In this document: positions 1 through 8,727 of the stretch, piece after piece
Position numbering within the stretch: the first letter of the stretch is position 1
Layout: every line of letters starts with the position of its first letter
Source of the DNA: Qipengyuania sp. JC766
GTDB taxonomy: Bacteria; Pseudomonadota; Alphaproteobacteria; Sphingomonadales; Sphingomonadaceae
Assembly: GCF_040717445.1 (NCBI RefSeq)
Contig: NZ_JBFEFL010000001.1
Location: forward strand, 248,001-312,000
Reading direction: 5' to 3'
Length of the DNA: 64,000 nucleotides
The notes under the pieces: model-generated
What the model was told of the DNA's origin: nothing
Database searches by the model: none
What the model saw: only the letters and a program-made list of their open reading frames with translations
Translations under genes and position numbers: made by a program

Positions 1-177
1 GGTTCCGCCTATGGCTGGGGCGGGGCGGCAGGTACCGCCGCGCTGGTGGACATGCGCCTCGGCCTCAGGGCGCAGCTTTTCACCCAGTACATGCCGTCCG
101 AGGCCTACCCGATCCAGAGCACGTTCGGCGAGCTGGTGCGCCAGGATCTCGCCGCCTACGCCGACACGGCGCAGTAG
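1..177 (+). CDS. Serine hydrolase (class C beta-lactamase family), C-terminal fragment
   Basis: The last 58 codons of a gene that begins before the window and ends at TAG 175-177. The visible protein has a GWGGAAGT stretch, then a VDMRLGLRAQLFTQYMP segment. This resembles the end of penicillin-binding or beta-lactamase-like serine hydrolases, where the KTG-equivalent strand is followed by the last beta strand carrying a ...FTQ-P motif. The catalytic SxxK and YxN motifs would lie upstream and are not visible. The next gene, nudC, starts 2 bp after the stop, so the two are probably co-transcribed. The family call rests only on this tail. Confidence 0.6.
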   Translation, partial: GSAYGWGGAAGTAALVDMRLGLRAQLFTQYMPSEAYPIQSTFGELVRQDLAAYADTAQ

Positions 178-178
178 C

Positions 179-1051
179 ATGGCGGACGATCCGCTGCCGG
201 CCTTTACCGGCGCCCGGCTGGACCGCGCGGACCACCTGCGCGCCGATCCGGATGCGCTGGCGGGCATGATGACCTGGCGGGCCCGGCTGCTGCGGCTGGA
301 CGGGCTGCTGCCCGATGTCGCGCCGGACGGGATGCTGGGCTGGGGAACGCTGGCCGACGCGCCGGAGGATGCCGAACTGGTGTTCCTCGGCCTGCTGGAC
401 GAGAAGCCGTGCTTCGCCGCCGTGCCGGATCGCGGCGATGCCGGACCGCGCATGGCCAATCCCGCGCTATGGGCGATGATGGAAGCGCTGCTGCCGGACC
501 AGCTGTCGCTCTACGCCGGCGCGCGCAGCCTGGTGGACTGGCACGCGCGCCATCGCCACTGCGCCCAGTGCGGCGGCACCACGAGGATTGCCAAGGGCGG
601 CTGGCAGCGCAACTGCGAGACCTGCGGGGCGCAGCATTTCCCGCGCACCGATCCGGTCGCGATCGCGCTGGTGGAGAACGACGGGCAGCTGCTGCTGGGG
701 CGCGGTCTCGGCTGGCCGGAGGGCCGTTATTCCGCGCTCGCCGGTTTCGTGGAGCCGGGCGAAAGCATAGAGGAAGCCGTCGCGCGCGAGATACTGGAGG
801 AAACCGGCATCGCCGTGCGCAAGGTCCGCTACGTCGCCAGCCAGCCCTGGCCGTTCCCGTCGCAGCTGATGATCGGCTGCTACGCGGTCAGCGACACGCA
901 GGCCATCACGCTGGACGAAACCGAGCTGGCCGATGCCCGCTGGTTCACGCGCGAGGAGGTGGAACGCAGCATGGCGGGCGATGGGCCGTTCGGTCCGCCG
1001 CCGCCGCAGGCGATCGCGCACACCCTGGTGCGCTGGTGGCTCGACCGATGA
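179..1051 (+). CDS. nudC: NAD(+) diphosphatase / RNA NAD-decapping hydrolase NudC
   Basis: A 290-residue Nudix hydrolase that cleaves NADH/NAD to NMN and AMP; E. coli NudC also removes NAD caps from RNA. The sequence shows a zinc ribbon with Cys128, Cys131, Cys146 and Cys149 (CAQC and CETC). A complete Nudix box follows, starting at Gly189 (GFVEPGES...REILEETGI), then the NudC-specific SQPWPFPSQLM signature. The ATG at 179 lies just after the upstream stop and gives the usual family length. The stop overlaps the next ATG (ATGA at 1048-1051), suggesting translational coupling to the DsbA-like oxidoreductase. Predicted cytoplasmic. Confidence 0.95.
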   Translation: MADDPLPAFTGARLDRADHLRADPDALAGMMTWRARLLRLDGLLPDVAPDGMLGWGTLADAPEDAELVFLGLLDEKPCFAAVPDRGDAGPRMANPALWAMMEALLPDQLSLYAGARSLVDWHARHRHCAQCGGTTRIAKGGWQRNCETCGAQHFPRTDPVAIALVENDGQLLLGRGLGWPEGRYSALAGFVEPGESIEEAVAREILEETGIAVRKVRYVASQPWPFPSQLMIGCYAVSDTQAITLDETELADARWFTREEVERSMAGDGPFGPPPPQAIAHTLVRWWLDR

Positions 1052-1728
1052 CGCGGACTCTTTCGATCGACATATGGTCGGACGTGATGTGTCCGTGGTG
1101 CCTCGTCGGCTGGGGCAATCTGCGCCAGGCGCTCGACACGCTGGAAGGCGAGATCGATGCCGAGATCCGCTGGCACTCTTTCGAGCTCAATCCCGACATG
1201 CCGGCCGAGGGCGAGGAGCGGACCGCCCATATCGCGCGCAAGTACGGCCGCACGATGGAACAATCGCGCGCGGTGCAGGGCCAGATGCGCGCCGCGGCGA
1301 CGGCGGCGGGGGTCTCGCTCGACTACGAAGGTGGCGATGCGCCGGAGCCGCCGGCGATGATGTGGAACACGTTCGACGCGCACAAGCTGCTGGTCTGGGC
1401 GCTGGCGGAGTACGGGCCGGAACGGCAGACGGCGCTGAAGCTCGCCCTGTTCGAAGCGCATTTCAACGCCCGCCGCGCGATCGGAGAGCGCGGGGTCCTG
1501 CTCGCCATTGCGGAGGAGCAGGGCTTCGACCGCGATGCCGCGGCCCGCGCGCTGGACGATCCGGACATTGCCGCACGCGTCCGGATGGAAGAGCGGACCG
1601 CGTTCGACAACAACATCACCGGCGTCCCGGCCATGGTGATCGCGGGCAAGTTCCTTGTCCCGGGCGCGCAGCCGCCCGAAAGCTACGTCGCCGCGCTGCG
1701 GCGGGTGGCGGAGAAGGAACCGGGCTGA
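1048..1728 (+). CDS. DsbA family (FrnE-like) thiol oxidoreductase
   Basis: A 226-residue protein of the DsbA/2-hydroxychromene-2-carboxylate isomerase superfamily, FrnE branch. The active site CPWC (Cys15, Cys18) lies after the first beta strand (IDIWSDVMCPWC). The helical insertion is followed by a GVPAMVI segment carrying the cis-proline expected in this fold. There is no signal peptide, so it is probably a cytoplasmic disulfide oxidoreductase or isomerase, as reported for FrnE proteins in oxidative stress. It overlaps nudC by 4 bp. A strong hairpin follows the stop. Confidence 0.88.
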   Translation: MTRTLSIDIWSDVMCPWCLVGWGNLRQALDTLEGEIDAEIRWHSFELNPDMPAEGEERTAHIARKYGRTMEQSRAVQGQMRAAATAAGVSLDYEGGDAPEPPAMMWNTFDAHKLLVWALAEYGPERQTALKLALFEAHFNARRAIGERGVLLAIAEEQGFDRDAAARALDDPDIAARVRMEERTAFDNNITGVPAMVIAGKFLVPGAQPPESYVAALRRVAEKEPG

Positions 1729-1735
1729 CGGCCAA

Positions 1736-1776
1736 GAAAAAGCGCCGCGACCCGGGATCGGAGCGCGGCGCCTTTC
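1736..1776. terminator. Bidirectional intrinsic terminator between convergent genes
   Basis: A perfect 8-bp stem (GCGCCGCG 1742-1749 with CGCGGCGC 1764-1771) is flanked by an A-rich run on the left (1736-1741) and CTTTCT on the right. It sits between the converging FrnE-like gene and the DUF4168 gene, so it can serve both strands. Confidence 0.75.
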
Positions 1777-1796
1777 TGCGTAGATGGTCGCGGCGA

Positions 1797-2147
1797 TCAG
1801 CCGTTGGCCTGCGCCTGGAGCCGGGCCACCGTCTCGTTCACCCGCGTCTGCAGGCTCTCGCTGGTCTGCAGGGCCGCGGCGATCTGGTTGAAGCGCGCCG
1901 GGGTCATCTCGGCCTGCACCAGCACCTGGCCCATCGCCTGCTGCTTGCTCTCCTGCGGCATTTCCGCGTTTTCCTGGATCTGCTGCATGGTCGAAGCCGC
2001 GCGGACCCACTTTTCGAGTTCGGCGTCGGAAACGGGAGCCATTTCCTCGGTCGCCGGTGCGGGCGCTGCGGGCGCTTCCTGCGCGGCGGCAGTCGGGGCG
2101 AACATGGCGAGCGATGCGAAGGCCATCGCGGAAAGTGCGGTTTTCAT
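1797..2147 (-). CDS. DUF4168-type exported small protein
   Basis: A 116-residue protein with a clear signal peptide (MKTALSAMAFASLAMFAPTAAAQ, cleavage near residue 22) and an Ala/Pro-rich linker. A helical C-terminal half (VSDAELEKWVRAA...MTPARFNQIAAALQ) resembles DUF4168 proteins of proteobacteria and cyanobacteria. Function is unknown in the family; location is probably periplasmic. The ATG at 2147 is the only start that gives an intact signal peptide. It stands alone, with its 3' end facing a bidirectional terminator. Confidence 0.7.
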   Translation of the reverse strand: MKTALSAMAFASLAMFAPTAAAQEAPAAPAPATEEMAPVSDAELEKWVRAASTMQQIQENAEMPQESKQQAMGQVLVQAEMTPARFNQIAAALQTSESLQTRVNETVARLQAQANG

Positions 2148-2289
2148 TGGGATTTTCCCTTCCGTTCGTGTGATTCGATACGGGCGGGACCTCACATTTC
2201 GGCGCGCCGCCTTCAACAGGCAGCGCGCCGGACCGTGAATGAGATTGGACGAGCAGGGCGTTGTGTTCCGCCCGTGCGACGAAATCCGC

Positions 2290-2535
2290 CTAGTTGGCGT
2301 CGCCCTTCTTGATTGCTTCCATGGTCTTGGCACCCTTGCGGGCGTCCTGTTCGGGATTGTCGCCCCCGGTTGCCGGCTCGCGGTTGTCGGGATCCGTGGC
2401 GCGGTTGAGTTCGGCGCGCTTGCCGACGCGGACATTGACGTCACCGCCAGAAGCCGACCCCTGCGAGGGCGTCTTTCCTTCGGTGATCTCGTCGATCAGC
2501 TCGTTGTCGGGATGGCGGGACTGGCGTTCGGGCAT
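2290..2535 (-). CDS. Small hydrophilic hypothetical protein (81 aa)
   Basis: An 81-residue, highly charged protein without membrane segments or cysteines (MPERQSRHPDNELIDEITEG...MEAIKKGDAN), probably largely disordered. The start is supported by a strong AAGGAG ribosome site 7-8 nt upstream on the minus strand. It lies downstream of and in line with the DUF1489 gene, 50 bp away. I do not recognise the family; similar short acidic/basic proteins occur in Sphingomonadales as hypotheticals. Confidence 0.65.
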   Translation of the reverse strand: MPERQSRHPDNELIDEITEGKTPSQGSASGGDVNVRVGKRAELNRATDPDNREPATGGDNPEQDARKGAKTMEAIKKGDAN

Positions 2536-2585
2536 GAAGTTTCTCCTTTCCCGACCAATGGATGGGGCCCTGCCGATGTTCCGGA

Positions 2586-2975
2586 TCAGATCAGGCCGAG
2601 CCGCTGGAGCTTGTTGGCGAGCTTGCCGGGAATGACCTCGCCGATCTCCTCGCCCTCGGCCAGGTCGCGCGGCGGCTCGCCCTTGAGGTAGCGCCAGCCC
2701 TGGTGCGCGCGCTTGGGCCTGGGCATGACCGGGATCAGGCGCGGTTCGAGGTCGATGAACCAGCGGCCGTTGTCCTGTTCGGTGAAGCCGGTGATCGGGC
2801 TGCGCGCGACGATGTTGTGCTCGTGGATCCAGAACAGCGATCCGCCGATGCATTCCTCCCAGCGGGTGGGACGGTAGCGCGTATTGACGCTGACCCGCGG
2901 GCGGTTCTCGAACCATTTCTCGATGTCGGCGTAGTTCTTCGCGCCGAAGGCGATCTTGGTCAGGTTGAGCGGCAT
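2586..2975 (-). CDS. DUF1489 family protein
   Basis: A 129-residue protein starting MPLNLTKIAFGAKNYADIEKW, the typical opening of DUF1489 proteins that are conserved across Alphaproteobacteria. It has the family's central HxHN-like region (WIHEHNIVARSPI) and a lysine/arginine-rich block (RPKRAHQGWRYLK). Length is normal for the family. No enzymatic activity is known; a nucleic-acid-associated role is sometimes suspected because of its basic patches, but this is inference. Predicted cytoplasmic. Confidence 0.8.
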   Translation of the reverse strand: MPLNLTKIAFGAKNYADIEKWFENRPRVSVNTRYRPTRWEECIGGSLFWIHEHNIVARSPITGFTEQDNGRWFIDLEPRLIPVMPRPKRAHQGWRYLKGEPPRDLAEGEEIGEVIPGKLANKLQRLGLI

Positions 2976-3189
2976 CGGGTGCGGATATAGAGAGGCGCCG
3001 CGACATTGCGAGGCCGGGGCCGCCCGGCACCGCCGTCACGAATATGCTGTCCTACACGCCTGTCATGCGCGCATGAGCCTTCGATGGCCGTCTCGCGAAT
3101 CCTCCTGCCGCCCTGGATATGCGGAGGGGGAGCGGGCCGGTTTTTTTTGCTCTTGGACTGTGGTCCAGGCGGTCCATGTCTCTGGCGGG

Positions 3190-4656
3190 TCAGCCGACCA
3201 GCCCGCTGGCGACGGCCAGGCCGAGGAAGGCGAAGAAGCCCATCGCATCGGTGATCATGGTGACGAAGACGCTGCTGGCGACGGCGGGATCCTGCTTCAG
3301 CCGTTCGAAGATGACCGGCACCAGCACCCCGGCAAGGCCGGCGGTCGCCACGTTGATGACCATCGCGACCGCGATCACGATCCCCAGCGGCACGTCGAAC
3401 ACCAGTGCGGTGGCGATGCCGACCAGCACCGCGATGGTCACGCCGTTGAGCAGCGCGACACGCATCTCGCGCCACAGGATGCGCAGCGTGTTCGCTTCCG
3501 TCAGCTGGTTCATGGCGATGGCTCGCACCGCCACGGCCATGGTCTGCGTGCCCGCATTGCCGCCGATGCTGGCGACGATCGGCATCAGGATGGCCAGCGC
3601 CACCAGCTGCTCGATCGCAGCGCCGAAAGCGGCGATGATGAGGCTCGCGATCAGCGCCGTGCCCAGATTGGCGATCAGCCAGCGGACGCGCGCGGAATAC
3701 GCCTCGCGGATCGGTTCGTTGATGTCGCCGTCGCCCGCACCGCTCATCAGCAGGGCGTCCTCGCCCGCTTCTTCGGCGATGATGTGGACCACGTCGTCCA
3801 CCGTCATCTGGCCGACCAGCCGCCCGTCCTCGTCCACCACGGCGGCGCTGATGAGACCGTATTTCTGGAACATCAGCGCGACCTCTTCCTGGTCGAGCAT
3901 GACGGGGACCAGCGTCTGGTCGCGCTTCATCACGTCGGTCAGGCGAATGCTTCGCGGCGTCGTCAGCACCCAGCTGAGCGCGCAGGTGCCGACCGGCTTG
4001 TGCTTGTGATCGACCACGAAGACCTCGAAGAACTCGTTGGCGAGGTCCCCGCGGGTGCGCAGGTAATCGATGAGGTCGCCCACCGTCAGGTGCTCGGGCA
4101 CGGCCACGAAGTCGCGGCTCATCAGGCGCCCGGCGGTCTCTTCAGGATAGGACAGCGCGCTTTCGATGGCGACGCGGTCCTCCGCGTCCAGCTCCGCCAG
4201 GATCGCGCGCTGGTCGAGTTCGTCGAGATCCTCGATCAGCTGGACCGCGTCGTCGGTTTCCAGCTGTTCGGCGATGGCGGCGACGGCGCCTGCGGGCATC
4301 GCCTCCATCATCTCCTCGCGCACGAAGTCGTTGAGCTCGGCAATGACCTCGCTGCCCATCAGATCGCTGACGGCGGCGGCGAGGCGGGCGCGTTCCTCCG
4401 GCTCGAACAGTTCGATGAGGTCGGCGAGGTCCGCCGGGTGGAGCGGTTCGACAAGGTCGTAGACGACGCCGTCCTCGCCCGCGTCGAGCGCGTCCTTCAC
4501 CGAGCGGACGTAATCGCGCTTGAGCGTGTTTTCCTCGTCCAGCCGCTCGTCGTCGATCCGGTCGTCGGGGCGCGCGCCTTCGGCGGCCGCATCCTCGTCC
4601 GGCCGGTCATCCAGCATCAGGTCCTGGTCGTGATTGTCGCCCGTCGCCATCGGCAA
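3190..4656 (-). CDS. mgtE: Magnesium transporter MgtE
   Basis: A 488-residue Mg2+ channel. In order it has an acidic leader (1-45), a superhelical MgtE_N domain (about 50-155, ending at the CBS junction SYPEETAGRLM), a pair of CBS domains (about 165-290), a connecting helix and five transmembrane helices (about 320-488). The pore-forming segment PIVASIGGNAGTQTMAVAVRA carries the conserved GGNxGTQ motif. The N-terminal acidic residues and CBS pair sense cytosolic Mg2+ in characterised MgtE. An alternative start two codons downstream is possible. I see no Mg2+ riboswitch in the short upstream gap. Confidence 0.95.
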   Translation of the reverse strand: MPMATGDNHDQDLMLDDRPDEDAAAEGARPDDRIDDERLDEENTLKRDYVRSVKDALDAGEDGVVYDLVEPLHPADLADLIELFEPEERARLAAAVSDLMGSEVIAELNDFVREEMMEAMPAGAVAAIAEQLETDDAVQLIEDLDELDQRAILAELDAEDRVAIESALSYPEETAGRLMSRDFVAVPEHLTVGDLIDYLRTRGDLANEFFEVFVVDHKHKPVGTCALSWVLTTPRSIRLTDVMKRDQTLVPVMLDQEEVALMFQKYGLISAAVVDEDGRLVGQMTVDDVVHIIAEEAGEDALLMSGAGDGDINEPIREAYSARVRWLIANLGTALIASLIIAAFGAAIEQLVALAILMPIVASIGGNAGTQTMAVAVRAIAMNQLTEANTLRILWREMRVALLNGVTIAVLVGIATALVFDVPLGIVIAVAMVINVATAGLAGVLVPVIFERLKQDPAVASSVFVTMITDAMGFFAFLGLAVASGLVG

Positions 4657-4756
4657 CAGCGTCTAGGGCGGGGCATGTGAAAAGCAAGCGGCGCGCGGGT
4701 GACAACGGGCGGCCGCGTCACTAGGTGACGGTCCGACACAATCAGGAGACTTCAAG

Positions 4757-5218
4757 ATGGCCGACAAACTGACGCTGACCCTCGACACCGGAGACGGCGA
4801 GAACAAGGACGTGGTCATCAAGCTGCGCCCGGACCTCGCGCCCGGCCATGTGGAGCGGATTACCGAACTCGCCGGCGACGGTTTCTATGACGGCGTCGTC
4901 TTCCACCGGGTCATCCCGGGCTTCATGGCGCAGGGCGGCGATCCCACCGGCACCGGCATGGGCGGCAGCGAGAAGCCGGACCTGAAGGCGGAATTCAACA
5001 GCGAACCGCACACGCGCGGCACCTGCTCGATGGCCCGAACGCAGGTTCCGGACAGCGCCAACAGCCAGTTCTTCATCTGCTTCGACGACGCCGAGTTCCT
5101 CGACGGCCAGTACACCGTCTGGGGCCAGGTGGAGAGCGGCATGGAGCATGTCGACGCGCTGCCCAAGGGCGAGCCGCCGCGCGAGCCGGGCAAGATCGTG
5201 AAGGCGACGGTCTCCTAA
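4757..5218 (+). CDS. Peptidyl-prolyl cis-trans isomerase, cyclophilin type
   Basis: A 153-residue cytoplasmic cyclophilin (PpiB-like) that catalyses proline cis-trans isomerisation. Diagnostic segments are VVFHRVIPGFMAQGGDPTGTG (catalytic Arg in FHRV and the F-M-Q-G-G-D core) and SANSQFFICFDD. There is no signal peptide. A CAGGAG ribosome site lies 8-9 nt before the ATG. It is a single gene, convergent with the EcsC gene; the hairpin at 5244-5267 lies just past its stop. Confidence 0.93.
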   Translation: MADKLTLTLDTGDGENKDVVIKLRPDLAPGHVERITELAGDGFYDGVVFHRVIPGFMAQGGDPTGTGMGGSEKPDLKAEFNSEPHTRGTCSMARTQVPDSANSQFFICFDDAEFLDGQYTVWGQVESGMEHVDALPKGEPPREPGKIVKATVS

Positions 5219-5225
5219 GGACCCC

Positions 5226-5963
5226 TCAGCCATCCGAACCGGTGCCCGCCGCCTTGAGGCGGCGGGCCTGGAACGCGAAGCGCGCCGCTTTCGATACGTC
5301 GGACTGGAACGAGTTGTTGACGAACGCGCCGACCGCGGCGCCGACGATCGGCACGACCATGCCCGCGCGGCCCCGGACCGAGGCGAAGGCGAGCGCGCGC
5401 GAGATGCGCTCCACCGCCTGGTCCACCAGCGGCTCGATCGCCTTCCCTTTGAGAGCCGTCAGCGAGCCGTCATCCGCGATGGCCGCCTCCAGCGCGGCGA
5501 TCCGCTCCTGACGCACGTCCTGGTCGTTGAGCGCCGCCAGTTCCAAGATTTGCAGACGGAACAGCCGTTCCTGCGGACCCTCGCCGTCGAAACCGTAGGC
5601 GCGGCCAGTATCGCGGATGTTGCGCATGGCGATGGCGATGGTCGCGGGCACGTCCGCGCTCATGGTCAGTGCCCCGCCGAAGCCGGACGCCGCACCGGTC
5701 CCGGCATTCACGCTGCGCGCGACGCGTTCCACCTTCCGCGCCGCGTCGCGTGCCGCTTCCATGTCCTGCGGATCGTGGGCGAAGGTGACGAATTTGGGGG
5801 CTCCGACTGCGCGGTCGATACCCTTGACCACGCCTTCGACAAGCTTGCGGGGGACGAGACTGGCCAGCGCGCCGCCGACGGGATTTGTCAGCCGCTCGAT
5901 CCCGCGTCCCAGCATCGAGGGCTTGCTGCGGCGATAGCGTTGCTGGTCCTTGCGAAAATCCAT
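5226..5963 (-). CDS. EcsC family protein
   Basis: A 245-residue protein of the EcsC domain family. The pattern matches: an amphipathic N-terminus (NPVGGALASLVPRKLVEGVVKGIDRA), a Gly/Ala-rich hydrophobic hairpin (GTGAASGFGGALTMSADVPATIAIAMRNI), an acidic helix set and a second hydrophobic segment (RAGMVVPIVGAAVGAFVNNSF). EcsC was named from the Bacillus ecs transporter locus but its function is unknown; membrane association is likely. The extreme 3' end contains the hairpin at 5244-5267. Confidence 0.85.
   Translation of the reverse strand: MDFRKDQQRYRRSKPSMLGRGIERLTNPVGGALASLVPRKLVEGVVKGIDRAVGAPKFVTFAHDPQDMEAARDAARKVERVARSVNAGTGAASGFGGALTMSADVPATIAIAMRNIRDTGRAYGFDGEGPQERLFRLQILELAALNDQDVRQERIAALEAAIADDGSLTALKGKAIEPLVDQAVERISRALAFASVRGRAGMVVPIVGAAVGAFVNNSFQSDVSKAARFAFQARRLKAAGTGSDG
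5244..5267. terminator. Strong hairpin at the convergent ppi / ecsC junction
   Basis: A perfect 10-bp GC stem (GCCCGCCGCC / GGCGGCGGGC) with loop TTGA lies inside the last codons of the EcsC gene and just past the cyclophilin stop. No U-run follows on the plus strand, so its role as a terminator is uncertain; it could instead protect the 3' end of the mRNA. Confidence 0.35.
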
Positions 5964-6040
5964 GGTTCTGCTCCCCGGGGACAGAGGCCCCTGGTGCAGC
6001 AGCGCATGGCGGCAGACTGCGTTCCCCGGACGGGTCGCCG

Positions 6041-6925
6041 TCAGAGGCCCGCGCGGACCAGCCAGTCGTGGAACATGCGCACCGGACGGGACTCCAGCGC
6101 CTGCGGCTTGCAGACGAACCAGTAGCTGTACGGGCTTTCGACCTCGATGTCGTACAAGTGGGCAAGGCGGTTGTCGGCGGCGCGCTTCATGTGATCGTCA
6201 TGCATGATCGCGATGCCGAGACCCTGCGCCGCGGCTTCCAGCATGAGCTGGCCGGAATCGTAATGGTCGATCGCGGCTGCTTCGAGATCGCCCCATCCGA
6301 GCGCCTGCTTCCAGGCGATGAAGCTTTCGGGCAGCTCGTTGTGAATGAGGAAGGTCTGCTTCTCCAGCATTTCGCGGTTCGGCGTATCGCCCAGCTTGGC
6401 GGCGGTTTCCTTGTCGCAGATCGCGTGGACCATGTTGTAGTCCAGGCGGACCGCGTGAAACGCCTTGTCCGGACCGCGGCTGAGGATGATGCCGGCGTCC
6501 AGCGTGTCGCCCACCCGGTCGTCCAGATGCGGGCCGGTGTCGATGTCGATATGCAGCAGGGGATGCCGCTTGCGCAGTTCGCCCAGCCGGGGAAACAGGC
6601 GCTGGGTTCCGAACAGCGGCAGGCAACCGAGCCGCAGGCGCAGGACGGACAGGTTCTCGCTCTGGTTCTCGATCGCGGTCGCCAGCGCTTCCAGGTGCGG
6701 CGCGACCGCATCGTGGAAGGCCTGGCCTTCGTCGGTCAGTTGCATCGCCTGCTTGGCGCGGGTGAACAGCTTCTTGCCGGTAAAATCCTCGAGATTGGCG
6801 ATCCGGCGCGACAGCGCGGACGGGCTGAGGCCCAGTTCCTCAGCCGCGGCGCGCGCGGAACCCAGCCGCACGGTGCGCATGAACGCCTCGAGTGCGCGCA
6901 AGGGTGGTAGTCTTCTGGTCGCCAT
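6041..6925 (-). CDS. LysR family transcriptional regulator
   Basis: A 294-residue LysR regulator of the GcvA type. The N-terminal winged helix (LPPLRALEAFMRTVRLGSARAAAEELGLSPSALSRRIANLE) is followed by a LysR substrate-binding domain. Starting at ATG 6925 places an AGGGGA ribosome site 7-8 nt upstream; an upstream in-frame GTG (6946) would bury that site, so I reject it. The target is unknown. It is read in the same direction as the CorC-like gene, which ends 75 bp upstream. Confidence 0.9.
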   Translation of the reverse strand: MATRRLPPLRALEAFMRTVRLGSARAAAEELGLSPSALSRRIANLEDFTGKKLFTRAKQAMQLTDEGQAFHDAVAPHLEALATAIENQSENLSVLRLRLGCLPLFGTQRLFPRLGELRKRHPLLHIDIDTGPHLDDRVGDTLDAGIILSRGPDKAFHAVRLDYNMVHAICDKETAAKLGDTPNREMLEKQTFLIHNELPESFIAWKQALGWGDLEAAAIDHYDSGQLMLEAAAQGLGIAIMHDDHMKRAADNRLAHLYDIEVESPYSYWFVCKPQALESRPVRMFHDWLVRAGL

Positions 6926-7000
6926 CGTCTTTTCCCCTTTTGACACCAGATACGGCGCCAGGGGAGAAAAGGTTGCAAAAAAGTGTGGATTCGGCCGGGT

Positions 7001-7927
7001 CTATTTCCCGTCGGGCGGATCGTCGCTTGTCGGGGCGTGAAGGCGCACGCGCTTAACATGCGTTTCGTCCGCTTCGAGCACCTCGATCCGCCAGCCGCTT
7101 GCATGCCTTACCACTTCGCCGACGGGCGGGACCTGTTCCGCCAGCACGAAGGTGAGCCCGCCCAGCGTGTCCACCGATTCCTCGACTTTGGCAAGTCGCG
7201 GGTCGACCTTCTGTGCTACGTCCTCGAGTTCCGCGCGGGCATCGCAGTCCCACATGCCGTCCCCGATGGGGACGATGGCTTCGACGGGCAGTTCGTCGTG
7301 CTCGTCCTCGATCTCGCCGACGATCTCCTCGACCAGGTCCTCGATCGTGATGATCCCGTCGGTGCCGGAAAACTCGTCCAGCACGATGGCGAGGTGCATC
7401 CGGCGCGAGCGCATGTCGGCGAGCACGTCCAGTGCGCCCCGCGATTGCGGGACATAGAGCGGCTGGCGCATCAGCACCGTCCAGTCCCGCGGCGGGGCCT
7501 TGCCCTGCGCGAGATAGGGGAAGATGTCCTTGATGTGGATCATGCCGATCACGTTATCGAGCTGGTCCCGATAGACCGGCATGCGCGAATGGCCGTCCTC
7601 GGAAAAGCGCGCGACGAGTTCCGCCCACGACACGGATGCCTCCACCGCGACGATCTCGCCACGGGGTACGGCGACATCGTCCGCGTCCTTCTCGCTGAAA
7701 TGGAGGAGGTTGCGCAGCATCTGCCGCTCGACGCCCGACAGGTCGCCATTGGTCGAGGGATGTTCGGGGTCTTCGTCCGGATTGTCGCCCTCGTGCTCGT
7801 CGATCGCGTCTTCGAGCTGCGCGCGCAGCGATCGCTCACGCATGCGGGGGTCGATAAATTTGCGGAGCGCGAGCATCAGCCCGCTTCTACTCTCCGCGTC
7901 TCCTGAAGCAGGTTCGGTGTCGGGCAT
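7001..7927 (-). CDS. CBS/CorC_HlyC domain protein (CorC/TlyC-like, magnesium-cobalt efflux accessory)
   Basis: A 308-residue cytoplasmic protein with an acidic lead-in (VERQMLRNLLHFSEKDADDV), two CBS motifs (about 75-200, including SRMPVYRDQLDNVIGMIHIKD and DEFSGTDGIITIEDLVEEIVGEI) and a C-terminal CorC_HlyC transporter-associated domain (LGGLTFVLAEQVPPVGEVV). CorC proteins are linked to Mg2+/Co2+ efflux; older annotations call them hemolysin. It directly follows ybeY on the same strand, a conserved pairing. I chose the ATG at 7927; a GAGGAG lies 15 nt upstream, slightly far. Confidence 0.88.
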   Translation of the reverse strand: MPDTEPASGDAESRSGLMLALRKFIDPRMRERSLRAQLEDAIDEHEGDNPDEDPEHPSTNGDLSGVERQMLRNLLHFSEKDADDVAVPRGEIVAVEASVSWAELVARFSEDGHSRMPVYRDQLDNVIGMIHIKDIFPYLAQGKAPPRDWTVLMRQPLYVPQSRGALDVLADMRSRRMHLAIVLDEFSGTDGIITIEDLVEEIVGEIEDEHDELPVEAIVPIGDGMWDCDARAELEDVAQKVDPRLAKVEESVDTLGGLTFVLAEQVPPVGEVVRHASGWRIEVLEADETHVKRVRLHAPTSDDPPDGK

Positions 7928-7961
7928 GGCCCTGGTCTGATTACTCCTCAAGCGATCGCGC

Positions 7962-8453
7962 CTATGCGGAATCGCCGGACCCATATGGGTCCGCGATACC
8001 CATCAACGCAAGCGCCTTGATCTCCAGTCGTTCCATCGCGTCGGCCTGGTCGTCGTTATCGACATGGTCGTGGCCGGCGAGATGGAGCAGGCCATGGATC
8101 ACGAGATGCGCCGTATGGTGTTCCAGAGAAACGCCTTTTTCCTGCGCCTCGCGCGCGCAGGTCTCGTAGGCGAGCGCGATATCGCCGAGCATTTCGGGAC
8201 CGCCGCGGTCGGACAGGCTCGTCAGCGATTCGCGTGACAGCATGGGAAAGGAAAGCACATTGGTCGGCGCGTCCTTCGTGCGCCATTCGCGATTGAGGAC
8301 GCGAACCTCCTCGTCGAGAGTGAACAGGATGCTTGCGCTCAGCCGTTCGTTGGCGAGTTCGGGTGCCACCTTCTGGCACGCTTGTGCCGCGGCTTCCGCC
8401 AGTTCCGGCCAGTCGCCCTGCGGCCAGCCGTCGATATCGATATCCAGATCCAT
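7962..8453 (-). CDS. ybeY: Endoribonuclease / rRNA maturation factor YbeY
   Basis: A 163-residue zinc-dependent RNase acting in 16S rRNA 3'-end maturation and late 70S quality control. The metal site HGLLHLAGHDH (three His) is intact, as are the conserved LNREWRTKDAPTNVLSFP and GDIALAYETC strands. It normally sits between phoH and the CorC/TlyC gene; here the latter follows it at 34 bp, but phoH is separated from it by an opposite-strand OmpA gene. Confidence 0.95.
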   Translation of the reverse strand: MDLDIDIDGWPQGDWPELAEAAAQACQKVAPELANERLSASILFTLDEEVRVLNREWRTKDAPTNVLSFPMLSRESLTSLSDRGGPEMLGDIALAYETCAREAQEKGVSLEHHTAHLVIHGLLHLAGHDHVDNDDQADAMERLEIKALALMGIADPYGSGDSA

Positions 8454-8727
8454 GCCCCCGACCTAGCGGGAATGCCGGTCCCCGCAAATGGTCTGCGGCC
8501 AGATAGTCCGGCGGTCGGCGGAATCGAACGGGTCGCCGCAAAGACAAGTCCTGTTCATCTGCCGGGGGGAACCGGGCCCCCATACGCGCTTTTCCCCCGC
8601 CGCATCCAGCCCGCACGCGCGCCCCGATCTCGTTTTCGAGGGGCTGTTCGAAACCGGATGCACCGGCAACGGGGAGTTTGATCGACATGGCGCGCAAGGC
8701 GGGCGCCTGGTTTGAAGGAGAAGTTAC

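Noticed and set aside
3005-3140. tRNA-like fragment (CGCGAATCC next to a GC-rich region)
   Set aside because: No complete cloverleaf, acceptor stem or anticodon arm can be formed.
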